Shown here: in pieces, positions 12,296-23,261 of the stretch | Layout of the letters: each line of letters begins with the position of its first letter | Numbering within the stretch: position 1 is the first letter of the stretch | Assembly (NCBI GenBank): GCA_001972305.1 | Contig: BDDD01002361.1 | Coordinates: forward strand, 68,893 to 132,892 | DNA from: Cephalotus follicularis | Taxonomy: Eukaryota > Streptophyta > Magnoliopsida > Oxalidales > Cephalotaceae | Direction: 5' to 3' | DNA: 64,000 bases | The notes under the pieces: generated by a model | Told to the model about the DNA's origin: nothing | The model's input: the letters and a program-made list of their open reading frames with translations, nothing else | Database searches by the model: none | Made by a program: the position numbers and the translations under genes

Positions 12296-12608
12296 ACTAT
12301 ACTGGTTGCCTGAACCTCCTATATCTCAACTTAGGATAAAGGTAGCATGACATCAGAATTTCTAGTATGAAGTTAGATGCTATTGCTAATGTTGACCATA
12401 TGGTACCAAGAAATAAATATATGAAGATACTACTTAACCAATAATTTCTTTGGAAAGGTTCCATAGTGTATATGACACTCAGAAGGAAACAAACTAGACT
12501 AATCACATTTATAACTATGGACAGGTTGAAGGTATAATTAGAATGTATAGAGGTCACTTGTGTAATGCCCCGTATCTTTTTGGAGATTTAAGAGTTCTTT
12601 TTTTTAAA
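12296..12608. repeat. Direct duplication, copy 1
   Basis: About 300 bp, from the TCTCAACTTAGG run near 12318 to AAAGT at 12610, recur almost unchanged at 12786-13075. The copied block holds old flanking DNA, the ACTTG target site and the first 50 bp of the LTR that starts at 13026. The duplication is therefore younger than that LTR insertion. On the minus strand the block keeps an open, hydrophobic frame of about 80 codons (NLSIVINVISLVCFLLSVIY...), possibly a membrane-protein fragment. I do not recognise a family. Confidence 0.8.
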
Positions 12609-12768
12609 GTCTCAATACTTTTATCAACTTTTTTTATCACAACTAATGTGACACTCCATATGACATATATTTATTCACTCATTAAAATATCGTTTATTAT
12701 CGAAGTGTCTTTCATGTGAATTGTAACATCAGTAGCAAAAAAAAAAAAGTTGGTAAAAGTGTTGAAAC
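12609..12768. mobile_element. 160-bp MITE with 26-bp terminal inverted repeats
   Basis: The first 26 bases (GTCTCAATACTTTTATC...) match the reverse complement of the last 26 with three mismatches. The interior is AT-rich and noncoding, as expected for a miniature inverted-repeat transposable element. No clear target duplication was recognised, so the superfamily is open. It lies exactly between the two copies of the 300-bp duplication. Confidence 0.7.
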
Positions 12769-12780
12769 ATGTACTACTAA

Positions 12781-13075
12781 AGAATATATCTCAACTTAGG
12801 ATAAAGGTAGCATGACATCAGAATTTCTAGTATGAAGTTAGATGCTATTGCTAATGTTGACCATATGGTACCAAGAAATAAATATATGAAGATACTACTT
12901 AACCAATAATTTCTTTGGAAAGGTTCCATAGTGTATATGACACTCAGAAGGAAACAAACTAGACTAATCACATTTATAACTATGGACAGGTTGAAGGTAT
13001 AATTAGAATGTATAGAGGTCACTTGTGTAATGCCCCGTATCTTTTTGGAGATTTAAGAGTTCTTTTTTTAAAGTT
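12781..13075. repeat. Direct duplication, copy 2
   Basis: Near-identical second copy of the block described at 12296-12608. Here the LTR sequence continues past position 13075 into the full solo LTR, so this is the original junction and copy 1 is the derived piece, or the two are products of one unequal exchange. Confidence 0.8.
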
Positions 13076-13304
13076 ATATGATATGATGATTTTGTCTTTT
13101 AGGTTTATGTGTAATAATGGATAAGAGAAGGATATGTTAAGCCAAGGTTTAACTGAGAATTGTGGAAGTTGAAGAACTTTTATGCAAAGCTTCTTGAGGA
13201 AGATTCCAACTTCCAAGACAAAAGACGGCTTAAGTTAGGATTAGAGTGGAGATATCTTGATATGTGGTCATTCTTTTCTTCCAGCTTCAGATGGTTAGAG
13301 AGTT

Positions 13305-13335
13305 TTAGAGAGAGAGAGACAGAGAGAGAGAGAGC

Positions 13336-13374
<39 letters not shown>

Positions 13375-13405
13375 CTAGTTTTCTTCTTCTTCTTCTTCGT
13401 TCTTA
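13305..13405 (+). repeat. (GA)n and (TTC)n microsatellites in the LTR
   Basis: A GAGA run of about 60 bp followed by a short TTC run. Equivalent GA plus TTC runs occur at the same place in the nested LTRs (14074-14152 and 18326-18376), so the microsatellite pair is an inherited part of this LTR family. Confidence 0.9.
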
Positions 13406-13779
13406 CGCCTGGACCAGTAGCAGTTGAAGCTTTCCAAGAGCAGCAGTGGAAGAAGCAGACAAGGTAAAGGAAAGAAGCAGTCAAGCCAGAGGAAGAGAGT
13501 AGCAGAGAAGAAGGGACGTTAACGTCCAAGGAAGTAGCAAGAACTGTGAGTTGGACATCGAATCCTTTAAATATTTCATTGTTCATCTTTTGTTCTTTGA
13601 GAATCCTTCTCCCCAGCTTCAGTTTGAGTAAGTGAGTTATGATGGGAAGTTGTTTTCCCTAATGTCTTATGTTAACCATTCTTTTTTAGTGGAGTGTTCC
13701 CAGAGCCCATAGCAAGATGTTACGTATCCTTTATATCGATCATCTTCGGATGAGATGACGCGTACGTGTTCACCCCCCT

Positions 13780-14111
13780 TGTAACGCCCTGTAGCTATTT
13801 TGGAGCCTAAGAGAAAAACTTTTTCTATGGTGTATACTTTTTTAATGGGCTTTTGACTTATTTGAGTAACAGAGGAAAGTTAAGTGTTGTTTATGTTATA
13901 AGCCCAAGTGTAATGTGTGATTAGATATAGCTGGAGGACTTAAGTGCAAAGCTTGTTGAGGAACCTTCCATATCCCAAGGTTTAATGATGGCTTAAGTTG
14001 GGATTAGTGTAGAGATATTTTGAGTTGTAGTCATCCTTTATTCTAGCTTCAGCAGATTAGAGAGTTTTAAAGAGAGAGAGAGAGCTCTAGTTCTTCTTCT
14101 TCTTCTTCTTC

Positions 14112-14143
<32 letters not shown>

Positions 14144-16393
14144 TCTTGTCCTTGACAAGCGGGAGGAGAACAGCAGTTTGAAGCATTCCAAGCTTAGCGG
14201 AGAAGCAGCCAGGCGCAATAGGAGACAAGGAGAAAGAGGAGAAGTTCTCGTCAGAGGAAGCCAGTAAGGATGCAGTCAAGAACTGTGAGTGGGATATCCT
14301 TTCTATGTTTCTAGTTGTTTCATGATGTTCTTGATAAATCTTTCAGTGTTTAAATTCCAGTATAGTGAGAGCTTTCTAACGGGAATTGTTTCCCTAGCGT
14401 CTTTGTATGTTTCCCTTGATAGAAGAGAGAGAAAGAGAGTTTCTCAAGCAGTAGAGCTCAAGTTTCTTCTAAGTGAATTAGTCACTTTCCAGGTAAGGTA
14501 ACCCGTACGTGCTTAACCCCACTCCTCGGCCTATTATTGTCTATGATGGGAAGTCGAGCGAGTCTGCCCCCGGGTTCCATACCTATATCTCCTTTACACT
14601 ATTGTCTATGATGGTGTTTAGGGTTTGAGTGCAGCCGAGCACTATGTACATAGCTCCAACCTCCCCAGTCTACTATTGTCCATGATGGGAAGCCGGGCGA
14701 GACTGTCCACAGGTCCAACCTGGATCTCCTTTACACTATTGTCTATGATGGTGTTTAGGGTTTGAGTACAGCAGAGTTAAGTTGCCAGAGTAGAGATTAG
14801 AGCCTTTCAGTAAATTTTCTAGAGGAGGACTTTGTCCTCGGCAGTCATGCCATAGGCTCAGGTAAGTAAGTAAAGCAAAGAAATTGCAAGCAAAGAGGAG
14901 AACCATGGGTTCTCTGCAAATACTGCCAAGCAGGCTTCGGCCTAAATCAGCTCAGCTCAGCGCCACTATATTTTGGCAACTATATTATGTAAACAGCAAA
15001 GCAAGCATAGCAAGAAAAGCTAGTTCCCAGCTTAGTCGTTCTCCTTGGGTTTTTAGCCGAGAGGGACCCAAGTTCTTTATCAGATCACTTTCTTTTAGTC
15101 AGTTGTATTCTTAAGTTTATTTCAGTTTTTATGAACACTCTAGAATCAACTAAGCAGAGAAAATAGTAAGTTTTTCAAGTACTTTGACTGTTTCTTTATT
15201 GTATGCCATGAAATATGTTTTGTTACAGTCTTTTCTCCAGTCAGGATAGTTATTCATGCTCATGGTAAGCTTTCTTTCAGCATATTCATTTTTAAGAATG
15301 TACCAGAGGATGTTTTGTTCTCATTCACTTAGTCAGTTGGACTAATCCCCTCACATATTGTTTTGTAGACCAGCCAACCGGGGGAGATCCTCCAGCTTAG
15401 TAGTAGATAGCTTAACGAGGTAGTTTTTGAGCTCAACGCCATGGAACGTCAGCTCGGGCGTTTAGCAATTCATAGCATTGGGGATTCTTTGGGTTCCTTT
15501 ACCCTTCTTTTTGTAGTTGAGTAGCCATGAGTGTATCTTTTGTATAGAACTAAGCTTATGATATTCTTTTGCCTGCCAAGGGAGGCAGTGTATGTATGCC
15601 AGGGATCAAATATGTAATGGTTTTATACTTTCAAGATATGTTATGGATGTTTTGAGATGATAGATATGTTTATCTTGTGATCTTATGAATATGTCATGTT
15701 TTGAGTTTTGTGATCCCAGGTCTGGCCAGGAAGTTAGAGAGTCCCCGGCCTAGTATAGCAAAGATGAGCTTAGTGGGGGAGAATAGTTAAGGCTAAGGTG
15801 GATGCCTTAAGTTTTTAGAGTTTTACCTGTGGTGGTAGGGTGTCCCCGGGTAAGTTTGGGCCTTTGGAGTATGACACCGAGAAGTCGTCCTTGGGTAGAT
15901 GCCAGGGAAGGCTTGTGAGGAGAAGGCCTGGGACGGGCATAAGTTTGTTGAATAGTGTTTAAGTTATGCTGTGCGTTTTGATGTTAGTGTTGTTGAGTTG
16001 AGCAGAGGTGCCGGGGGACAAGGCGTGTCCCCAGGGGAGCTTAAGTGTGCTTGTGAGTTGCACGTGTGTGCTCTCCCTGGGCATGTTGTTGCGCATTAGC
16101 CAGGCCTTCTCCCCGGGCATGCTTTTGCGCGATAGGTTAAGTGATCTTGTGAGGAGCACGTGGGTGTTATCCTTGGGCATAAGTGATACGGCGTGTTTTG
16201 GAGCTTTGGTTAAGTAGAGCTTTGGGCACAACCAGTAGAGGAGTTGGATCCTCTACTTCGGTTGCCCTATTAGCTACGCTCCCAGCCCAGCCCAGGCTTT
16301 CTCCTAGGGTAGTTTCAGTTTGAAAGGGTTGTTGGCAGGAGGAGCGTCATCCCTGGCAGGACACCATAGAGTTAGCGGGAACGGGTCCTGACA
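13780..16393 (+). repeat. 5' LTR of the nested element
   Basis: Starts TGTAACGCCCTGTAGC and ends GGGTCCTGACA. Its first part holds a GA/TTC microsatellite leader. At 14525-14790 there are two copies of a roughly 170-bp unit containing CTATTGTCTATGATGG and GTTTAGGGTTTGAG. Confidence 0.88.
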
Positions 16394-16396
16394 GCA

Positions 16397-16409
16397 TGGT
16401 ATCAGAGAG
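16397..16409 (+). other. Primer-binding site (initiator tRNA-Met type)
   Basis: TGGTATCAGAGAG lies three bases after the 5' LTR end and matches the 3' end of initiator methionine tRNA, the usual primer for this group. Confidence 0.9.
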
Positions 16410-16489
16410 TAGGTTTGTGTTTTTCCTTGTGCTCTCTATGTTAGTTTGTGGGGTATCTTTATGGGGTTGCATTCATGCATTGCATATAG

Positions 16490-17665
16490 TTGCAATGTTT
16501 TCGTGATATGTTAGCATGTTGTTGTAGAAAGACGATGCCACCTCGGACACATAGCGAAGGTCGCACAGGTCACGACAGAGGTCGTGGCAGAGGCAGAGGA
16601 AGAGCGATTCCTCGCCAGACAGTGGAGCAAGAGATTCCTATGGAAGAGCCAGAGGAACAAACGCATTCTGGAGTTGAAGAGCAGGGAGAGCAGCAGGTAC
16701 CAGAGGAACAAGTCCCAGCAGCGCAGTCAGTTGCGCGTACGCCTCCTCTGATGCCCGCTAGTGGACCTACAGAGATGATACAGGCGATGACGATGTGGGC
16801 TCAAACTATGGGTTTGGCCAGACCTCAACCTCTTCCTGTGGAACGCATTCAACGATTGGGAGCAACATCCTTTGTGGGAACAGGAGACCCCATGGATGCA
16901 GATGCGTGGTTGAACCACCTAGAAGAGATCTTCGTTCAGTTGGAGATAGCTGAGGACACGAGGGTAAGGAATGCGTCTTTCTTCTTTGCAAGAGGTGCAC
17001 GAAGGTGGTGGGATGCTCTTGTAGCTCGGCATGAGAGCCTGGAAGAGATCACGTGGGAGAAGTTCAAGAAGGAGTTTAGACAGTACTTCTTCACACCCAC
17101 GTTCGTTAAAGAGAAGAGAATGGAGTTTTTGTATCTGTGGCAAGGTAATGGGACTGTATCTCAGTACGAGTATCGTTTTATGGACTTGTCCCATTTTGCT
17201 CCAGCCCTGGTAGCATATCAAGAGGAGCGATGTCAGAAGTTTCTTGAGGGCCTTAGACTCGAGATCAGACATATGGTATTCGTCACCCCGTGGTTGGTGT
17301 TCAGCGACTTGGTGGAAGCTGCCAAGAGAGTAGAGTCGAGCCTAGCAGACTAGAGGATGAGTTAAGAGCAAGGACGGAATAGATCCTCATCTCAGTCCTA
17401 GCAAGTAGAGAACCCCTCAAAGGCTCAGAAGCAGTGGGGACCTCAGTCCTCAGGCAAAGTCAGAGGAGGAGCTTCTCAGCAGACACAGACGGCTCCAGTT
17501 ACTAGCATTGTTCAAGGGAGTTCTTACCAAAGTAACAAGGCACCTTAGTGTGAAGTTTGTGGCAAGTTGCATTCGGGAGAATGCAAGAAAGGAAGTTCTG
17601 CATGTTATAGGTGCGGCGAGGAAGGGTACAAGAAGAAAGATTGCCCTCAGCAATCTCTTGGTGAA
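16490..17665 (+). mobile_element. gag region of the nested element
   Basis: The likely start is the ATG at 16535 (MPPRTHSEG). An Arg/Gly-rich start (GRGRGRGR) and a Glu-rich linker are followed by the Retrotrans_gag domain with FVGTGDPMDADAWLNHLEE, FFARGARRWWDA, FKKEFRQYFFTP and FLEGLRLEIR. Zinc-knuckle pieces (CEVCGKLHSGEC and CYRCGEEGYKKKDC) can be read at about 17550-17650. This is a chromovirus-type gag. The coding region as a whole is broken, with a few breaks after the main domain. Confidence 0.85.
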
Positions 17666-18019
17666 GGATGACACATGCGACAGCACCAGTGAAGAAGTAG
17701 ACCATGGCCAGTGGTATGACCTAGTCATCTCAGCCATCAGGAGCGCAGAGAACGAGTTATACAGCACCCCACACTAGTACAGCCAGAGCTGGTGGTAGCA
17801 GACCAGGGGCTACAACAAGAGTTTACTCCCTTCTCAGAGGCACATATATGACAGCACCAGATATACCACCAGGTGAGATCTTGCGTTCTATGTTTCTCCA
17901 TTAGTAGGAAAAGTTAAGGTATAGTATCTGTTAGGTGAGCATAGTTGCAGAGAAGCCAGAGATGATAGAATAGTTCTTCCTATGGTTTGACTTGAGGAAT
18001 TTTGAGGACAAAATTTCTT

Positions 18020-18032
18020 AAGGTGGGGAGGA
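18020..18032 (+). other. Polypurine tract
   Basis: AAGGTGGGGAGGA directly before the 3' LTR. The preceding text, GAGGACAAAATTTCTTAAGG, is the usual end of Tekay-type coding regions. Confidence 0.9.
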
Positions 18033-20626
18033 TGTAACGCCCCGTAGCTGTTTTGGAGCCTAAGAGAAAAACTTTTTCTATGGTGTATAAATTTTTTTTA
18101 TGGGCTTTGGACTTATTTGAGTAAGAGAGGAAAGTTAAGTGTTGTTTATGTTATAAGCCCAAGTGTAATGTGTGATTAGATATAGTTGGAGGACTTAAGT
18201 GCAAAGCTTGTTGAGGAAGCTTCCATATCCCAAGGTTTAATGATGGCTTAAGTTGGGATTAGTGTAGAGATATTTTGAGTTGTAGTCATCCTTTCTTCTA
18301 GCTTCTACAGATTAGAGAGTTTTAGAGAGAGAGAGCTCTAGTTCTTCTTCTTCTTCTTCTTCTTCTTCTTCTTCTCTCTTATCCTTGACGATCGGGAGGA
18401 GAACAATAGTTTGAAGCTTTCCAAGCTTAGCGGAGAAGCAGCCAGGCGCAGTAGCAGACAAGGAGAAAGAGGAGAAGTTCTCGTCAGAGGAAGCCAGTAA
18501 GAACGCAGTCAAGAACTGTGAGTGGGACATCTTTTCTATGTTTCTAGTTGTTTCATGATGTTCTTGATAACTATTTCAGTTTTTAACTTCCAGTACAATG
18601 AGAGCTTTCTACCGGGAATTGTTTCCCCAGCGTCTTTATATGTTTCCCTTGACAGAAGAGAGACAAAGAGAGTTTCTCGAGCACTAGAGCTCAAGTTTCT
18701 TCTAAGTGAATTAGTCACTTTCCAGGTAAAGTAATGCGTACGTGCTCAACCCTACTCCTCGGCCTACTATTGTCTATGATGGGAAGTCGAGCGAGTCTGC
18801 CCCTAGGTTCCATACTTGGATCTCCTTTACACTATTGTCTATGATGGTGTTTAGGGTTTGAGTGCATCCGAGCACTATGTACATAGCTCCAACCTCCTCG
18901 GTCTACTATTGTCTATGATGGGAAGCCGGGCGAGACTATCCCCAGGTCCTTCCTGGATCTCCTTTACACTATTGTCTATGATTGTGTTTAGGGCTTGAGT
19001 ACAGCAGAGCTAAGTTGCCAGAGTAGAGATTAGAGCCTTTTAATAAGTTTTCTAGATGAGGACTTTGTCTTCGGCAGCCATGCTATCAGCTCAGATAAGT
19101 AAGTAAAGCAAAGAAATAGCAAGCACGGAGGAGAATCATGGGTTCTCGGTAGATACTGCCAAGCAGGCTTCAGCCTAGATCAGCTCAGCTCAGCGCCACT
19201 ATAAGTTGGCAACCATATTATGTAAACAGCAAAGCAAGCATAGCAAGAAAAGCCAGTTCCCAACTTAGTCGTTCTCCTCGGGTTTTTAGCCGAGAGGGAC
19301 CCCAGTTCTTTTTCAGATCACTTTCTTTTAATAAGTTGTATTCTTAAGTTTATTTCAGCTTTTATGAACACTCTAGAATCAGCTAAACAGAGAAAAGAGT
19401 AAGTTTTTCAAGTACTTTGAGCGTTTCTTTATTGTATGCCATGACATATGTTTTGTTACAGTCTTTTCCCCACTTGGGATAGTTATTCATGCTCATGGTA
19501 AACTTTCTTTCAGCACATTCATTTTTAAGAATGTACTAGAGGATTTTTTGTTCTCATTCACTTAGTGAGTTGGACTATTCACAGATTGTTTTGTAGACCA
19601 GCCAGCCAGGGGAGATCCTCCAGCTTAGCAGTAGATAGCTTAACGATGTAGTTTTTGATCTCAGCGCCATGGAACGTCAACTCGGGCGTTTAGCATTGCA
19701 TAGCATTGGGCATTCTTTGGGTTCCTTTACCCTTCTTTTTGTAGTTGAGTAGCCATGAGTGTATCTTTTGTATAGAAGTAAGCTTATGATATTCTTTTGC
19801 CTGCTAGGGGAGGCAGTGTATGTATGCCAGGGATCAAATATGTAATGGTTTTATACTTTCAAGATATGTTATGGATGTTTTGAGATTGTAGATGTGTTTA
19901 CCTTGTGATCTTATGAATATTTCATGTTTTGAGTTTTGTGATCCCAGGTCTGGCCGGGAAGCTAGAGAGTCCCCGGGCTAGTATAGCAAAGATGAGCTTA
20001 GCGGGGGAGAATAGTTAAGGATAAGGTGGATGCCTTAAGTTTTTAGAGTTTTACCCGTGGTGGTAGGGTGTCCCCGGGTAAGTTTGGGCCTTTGGAGTAT
20101 GACACCGAGAAGTAGTCGTCGGGTAGATGCCAGGGAAGGCTTGTTAGAAGAAGTCCCGGGACGGGCATAAGTTTGTTGAATATTGTTTAAGTTATGTTGT
20201 GCGTTTTGATGTTAGTGTTGTTGAGTTGAGCATGGATGTCGGGGGACAAGGCGTGTCCCCAGGAGAGCTTAAGTGTGCTCGTGAGTTGCACGTGTGCTCT
20301 CCCCGGGCATGTTGTTGCGCATTAGCCCAGGCCCTCTCCCCCGGCATGCTTTTGCCCGATAGGTTAAGTGATCTTGTGAGGAGCACGTGGCTGTTCTCAT
20401 TGGGCAGAAGTGATACGGCGCGTTTTGGAGCTTTGGTCAAGTAAAGCTTTGGGCACAAGTAGGAGAGGAGTTGGATCCTCTGCCCTAGTTGCCCTGTTAG
20501 CTGCGCGCCCAGCCCAGCCCAGGCTTTCTCCTAGGGTAGTTTCAGTTTGAGAGGGTTGTTGGCAAGAGGAACGCCATCCCCGGTAGGACACGTGTCCCAT
20601 AGAGTTAAGGGGAACGGATCCTGACA
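18033..20626 (+). repeat. 3' LTR of the nested element
   Basis: Starts TGTAACGCCCCGTAGC and ends CGGATCCTGACA. It is collinear with the 5' LTR, including the microsatellite leader and the 170-bp repeats at 18765-19010. Confidence 0.88.
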
Positions 20627-20847
20627 CCCCTCCTCAACGTACCTATTGTCTATGATGGGTTGTTGAGCGAGTCTGCCCCTGGGTTCCTTACATGGATCTC
20701 CTTACATTGTAGTTAGGACAGTGTACAGGGTTTGAGCGTAGCCGAACACACATGTACAAGCTCCTTTCTCCTCGGCCTATCATCACAGGATGAGAAGTTG
20801 AGTGAGTCTGTCCCCGGGTTTAATACCTGGATCTCCTTGCATTGTTG

Positions 20848-21553
20848 CTAGGACAATGTATAGGGTTGAGTATAGTATAGCTAAGTTATCTGATATAGTA
20901 GTATATGGAGCCTTTCAGTAGGTTTTCTAGAGGAGGACCTTGTCCTCGGACTTTTAGTCCCCAACCCAGCATTCAGTGATGCAGTAAGCGAAGTACAGAT
21001 GAGTCGGCAGGTAAGCTGCCCAGCTCGGCTTAGGCCAAAAGAACAGAAAGTACAGATGAGTCGGCAGGTAAGCTGCCCAGCTCGGCTTAGGCCAAAAACC
21101 AGCTCAGCTCAGGCCACTATAAGTTGGCAAGTATATTTATGTAATCAGCAAAGCAAGCACAACAGAGAAAAGCCAGTTCTAGCTTAGTTATTCTCCTCGG
21201 CTAGGACAATGTATAGGGTTGAGTATAGTATAGCTAAGTTATCTGATATAGTAGTATATGGAGCCTTTCAGTAGGTTTTCTAGAGGAGGACCTTGTCCTC
21301 GGACTTTTAGTCCCCAACCCAGCATTCAGTGATGCAGTAAGCGAAGTACAGATGAGTCGGCAGGTAAGCTGCCCAGCTCGGCTTAGGCCAAAAGAACAGA
21401 AAGTACAGATGAGTCGGCAGGTAAGCTGCCCAGCTCGGCTTAGGCCAAAAACCAGCTCAGCTCAGGCCACTATAAGTTGGCAAGTATATTTATGTAATCA
21501 GCAAAGCAAGCACAACAGAGAAAAGCCAGTTCTAGCTTAGTTATTCTCCTCGG
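20848..21553 (+). repeat. Exact 353-bp tandem duplication with inner 57-bp repeats
   Basis: 20848-21200 and 21201-21553 look identical base for base. Each copy holds two copies of a 57-bp unit starting GTACAGATGAGTCGGCAGG. The duplication lies in the outer solo LTR and is absent from the nested LTRs, so it is recent or an assembly artefact. Confidence 0.9.
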
Positions 21554-22995
21554 GTGTTTAGCCGGGAAGGACCCCAGTTCTTTTGAGATCTCTTTCTTTT
21601 AATCAGTTGTATTCTTAAGTTTATTTCAGCTTTCATGAACAATCTAGAATCAGCTAAGCAAAGAAAAGAGTAAGTTTTTCAAGTACTTTGAGCGTTACTT
21701 TATTGTATTCCATGACATATGTTTTGTTTACAGTCTTTTCCCCAGTTGTGGTAGTTATTCATGCTCTTGGTAAGTTTTCTTCAGCGTATTCCTTTTTTTA
21801 TGAATGCAGCAGAGGATGATTTGTTCCCAGTCACTTAGTCAGTTGAACTAATCCCCTCACAGATTATTTTGCAGACTAGCTAGCCGGAGGACACCCTCCA
21901 GCCAAGCAGTAGATAGCTAAGCAAGGTAGTTTTGTAGCTCAGCACCATGGAACGTCAGCTCGAGCGTTTAGCTTTGCATTGCATTGGGCACTTTTTTGGG
22001 TTCCCTTGCCTCCTTTTTGTTGTAGGGTTGTCGGGAGATGTTTTGTTATGATATTCTTTTTATGTAAAGAAAGATAAGTTATGTTATTCTTTTGCCTGCC
22101 AGGGAAGGCAGTGTATGTTATGCCAGGGAACAAATATGTAATGGTTTTACTATTTTGAGAAACTTTGTGGATGTTTTGAGTTTGTAGATGTGTTTATTTT
22201 GAGATTTTATGGATATTTCATGTTATAAGTTTTTAGTTATCAGGTATGTCCCAGGTGCTGGGGAGCCCTTGGGTTTCTGGCGGGGGATAGCCCAGCAGGG
22301 GTGTTATGTTTATGCTTGGGAGAACGGGTTATGTTTAAAGAGCTTTACCCCGAGGAGGCAGGGTGTCCCCAGGGTGATGATGATGTTGGACTTTGGCAAG
22401 GGAGCAGGGAAGGTGTCCTTGGAGAAAGTGGTCAGGGGTGCTATGTTAGAGTAAGGCCCGTGACGAGTTATATGTTAAGTGCTTTATGTTTTAAGTTAAA
22501 CGGTGCATTTGATGTCTATTTTGTTATAAGATCCTTAGGGACGTGCATAGGAGGTAGTACGCTGGGGGACAATATTTGTATGCATGGTCTCGAGTATGGA
22601 GTTTAAGTGATCACGTGAGGCATGCGTGGGTTTCTCCCCGGCGCTTATGTTGGTTTCTCCCCGGGCGTTAGTCATGCGCAGCGTTTTGGAACTTGAGCTA
22701 AGAATATTTTAGCCCGGGAAGGAGAAAGACCAGAGGACAAGGGGTTACCCCGGGCATGTTGGACCACAGGTTGTCAAGAGAGCTCGTGAGAAGCACGTGA
22801 GCGCTCTCTTCCGGGGTTTTATGCTTTTGGCGCGTTTAGCCCAGACCTTCTCCACGAGCTTTTTGCTCGATAGGTTCTTGTGGAGTTTTAAGACAACTCC
22901 TCGGGCAGTTTGAGTTTGAGAGGGCTGTTGGCAAGAGGAGCGCCATCCCCGGCAGGACATGTGTCCCATAGTTAGAGCTGGAACGGGTCTTGACA

Positions 22996-23261
22996 ACTTG
23001 TTTGCACTAGATGGTAAACAAGTTCTATGGTAAGATCAAAAATTTGTTTCTGCCATATTATCGATTGGAGTCAAGCGAGGTCGAAAGATGTCAACAGTTG
23101 AAAGTAAAAGCTAAACAGAAGATAATGAAATTTTCTCTTATCTAACTGCAAACACAAAAGATACATTGTGGGATACTGGTGTTATAAGTTGGCTTATTTA
23201 TCCTTAATGTTTTCAGATTTTTCATTATCTAATTTATAAGAAAACCTTATGTGCATTCCAG
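22996..23261. other. Intron-like stretch before the kinase exons
   Basis: It starts with the ACTTG target copy. No coding exon is seen. The text is AT-rich and ends in a splice-acceptor-like CATTCCAG at 23254-23261, so this is probably intron sequence of the casein-kinase-like pseudogene. Its 5' exons are not found on the far side of the LTR insertion. Confidence 0.5.

Larger units (their letters stand above)
13780..20626 (+). mobile_element. Nested gag-only Ty3/gypsy element with both LTRs
   Basis: Two LTRs (13780-16393 and 18033-20626) flank a 1.6-kb inside region. The direct repeat CCCCT lies on both sides (13775-13779 and 20627-20631). The primer-binding site, polypurine tract and TGTAAC...TGACA ends are all in place. 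Inside, only gag with zinc knuckles is seen. No protease, reverse transcriptase or integrase was recognised, so it either moved as a non-autonomous (TR-GAG-like) element or is a broken remnant. The LTRs differ by about 4-6% in the stretches I compared by eye. With a generic plant rate that is roughly 1.5-2.5 million years. It sits inside an older solo LTR of its own family. Confidence 0.88.
13026..22995 (+). mobile_element. Solo LTR (Tekay-like), split by a nested element
   Basis: The LTR starts TGTAATGCCCCGTA at 13026 and ends GGGTCTTGACA at 22995. The direct repeat ACTTG flanks it at 13021-13025 and 22996-23000. Its body is interrupted by the element at 13780-20626. Without that insert it is about 3.1 kb, including a 353-bp internal duplication. 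No internal element region adjoins either edge, so this is a solo LTR left by recombination between LTRs. It carries GA and TTC microsatellites at 13305-13405 in its leader-like part. It belongs to the same family as the nested element, but is more diverged from it than the nested LTRs are from each other. Confidence 0.85.

Noticed and set aside
14067-14279. Acidic Glu-rich frames at 14067-14279 and 18312-18530 (minus)
   Set aside because: They come from the TTC microsatellite in the LTR leader, with no gene signals.
16397-16409. TGGTATCAGAG runs as part of a tRNA gene
   Set aside because: Only the primer-binding complement of the tRNA 3' end is present, directly beside an LTR edge. No cloverleaf can be drawn.
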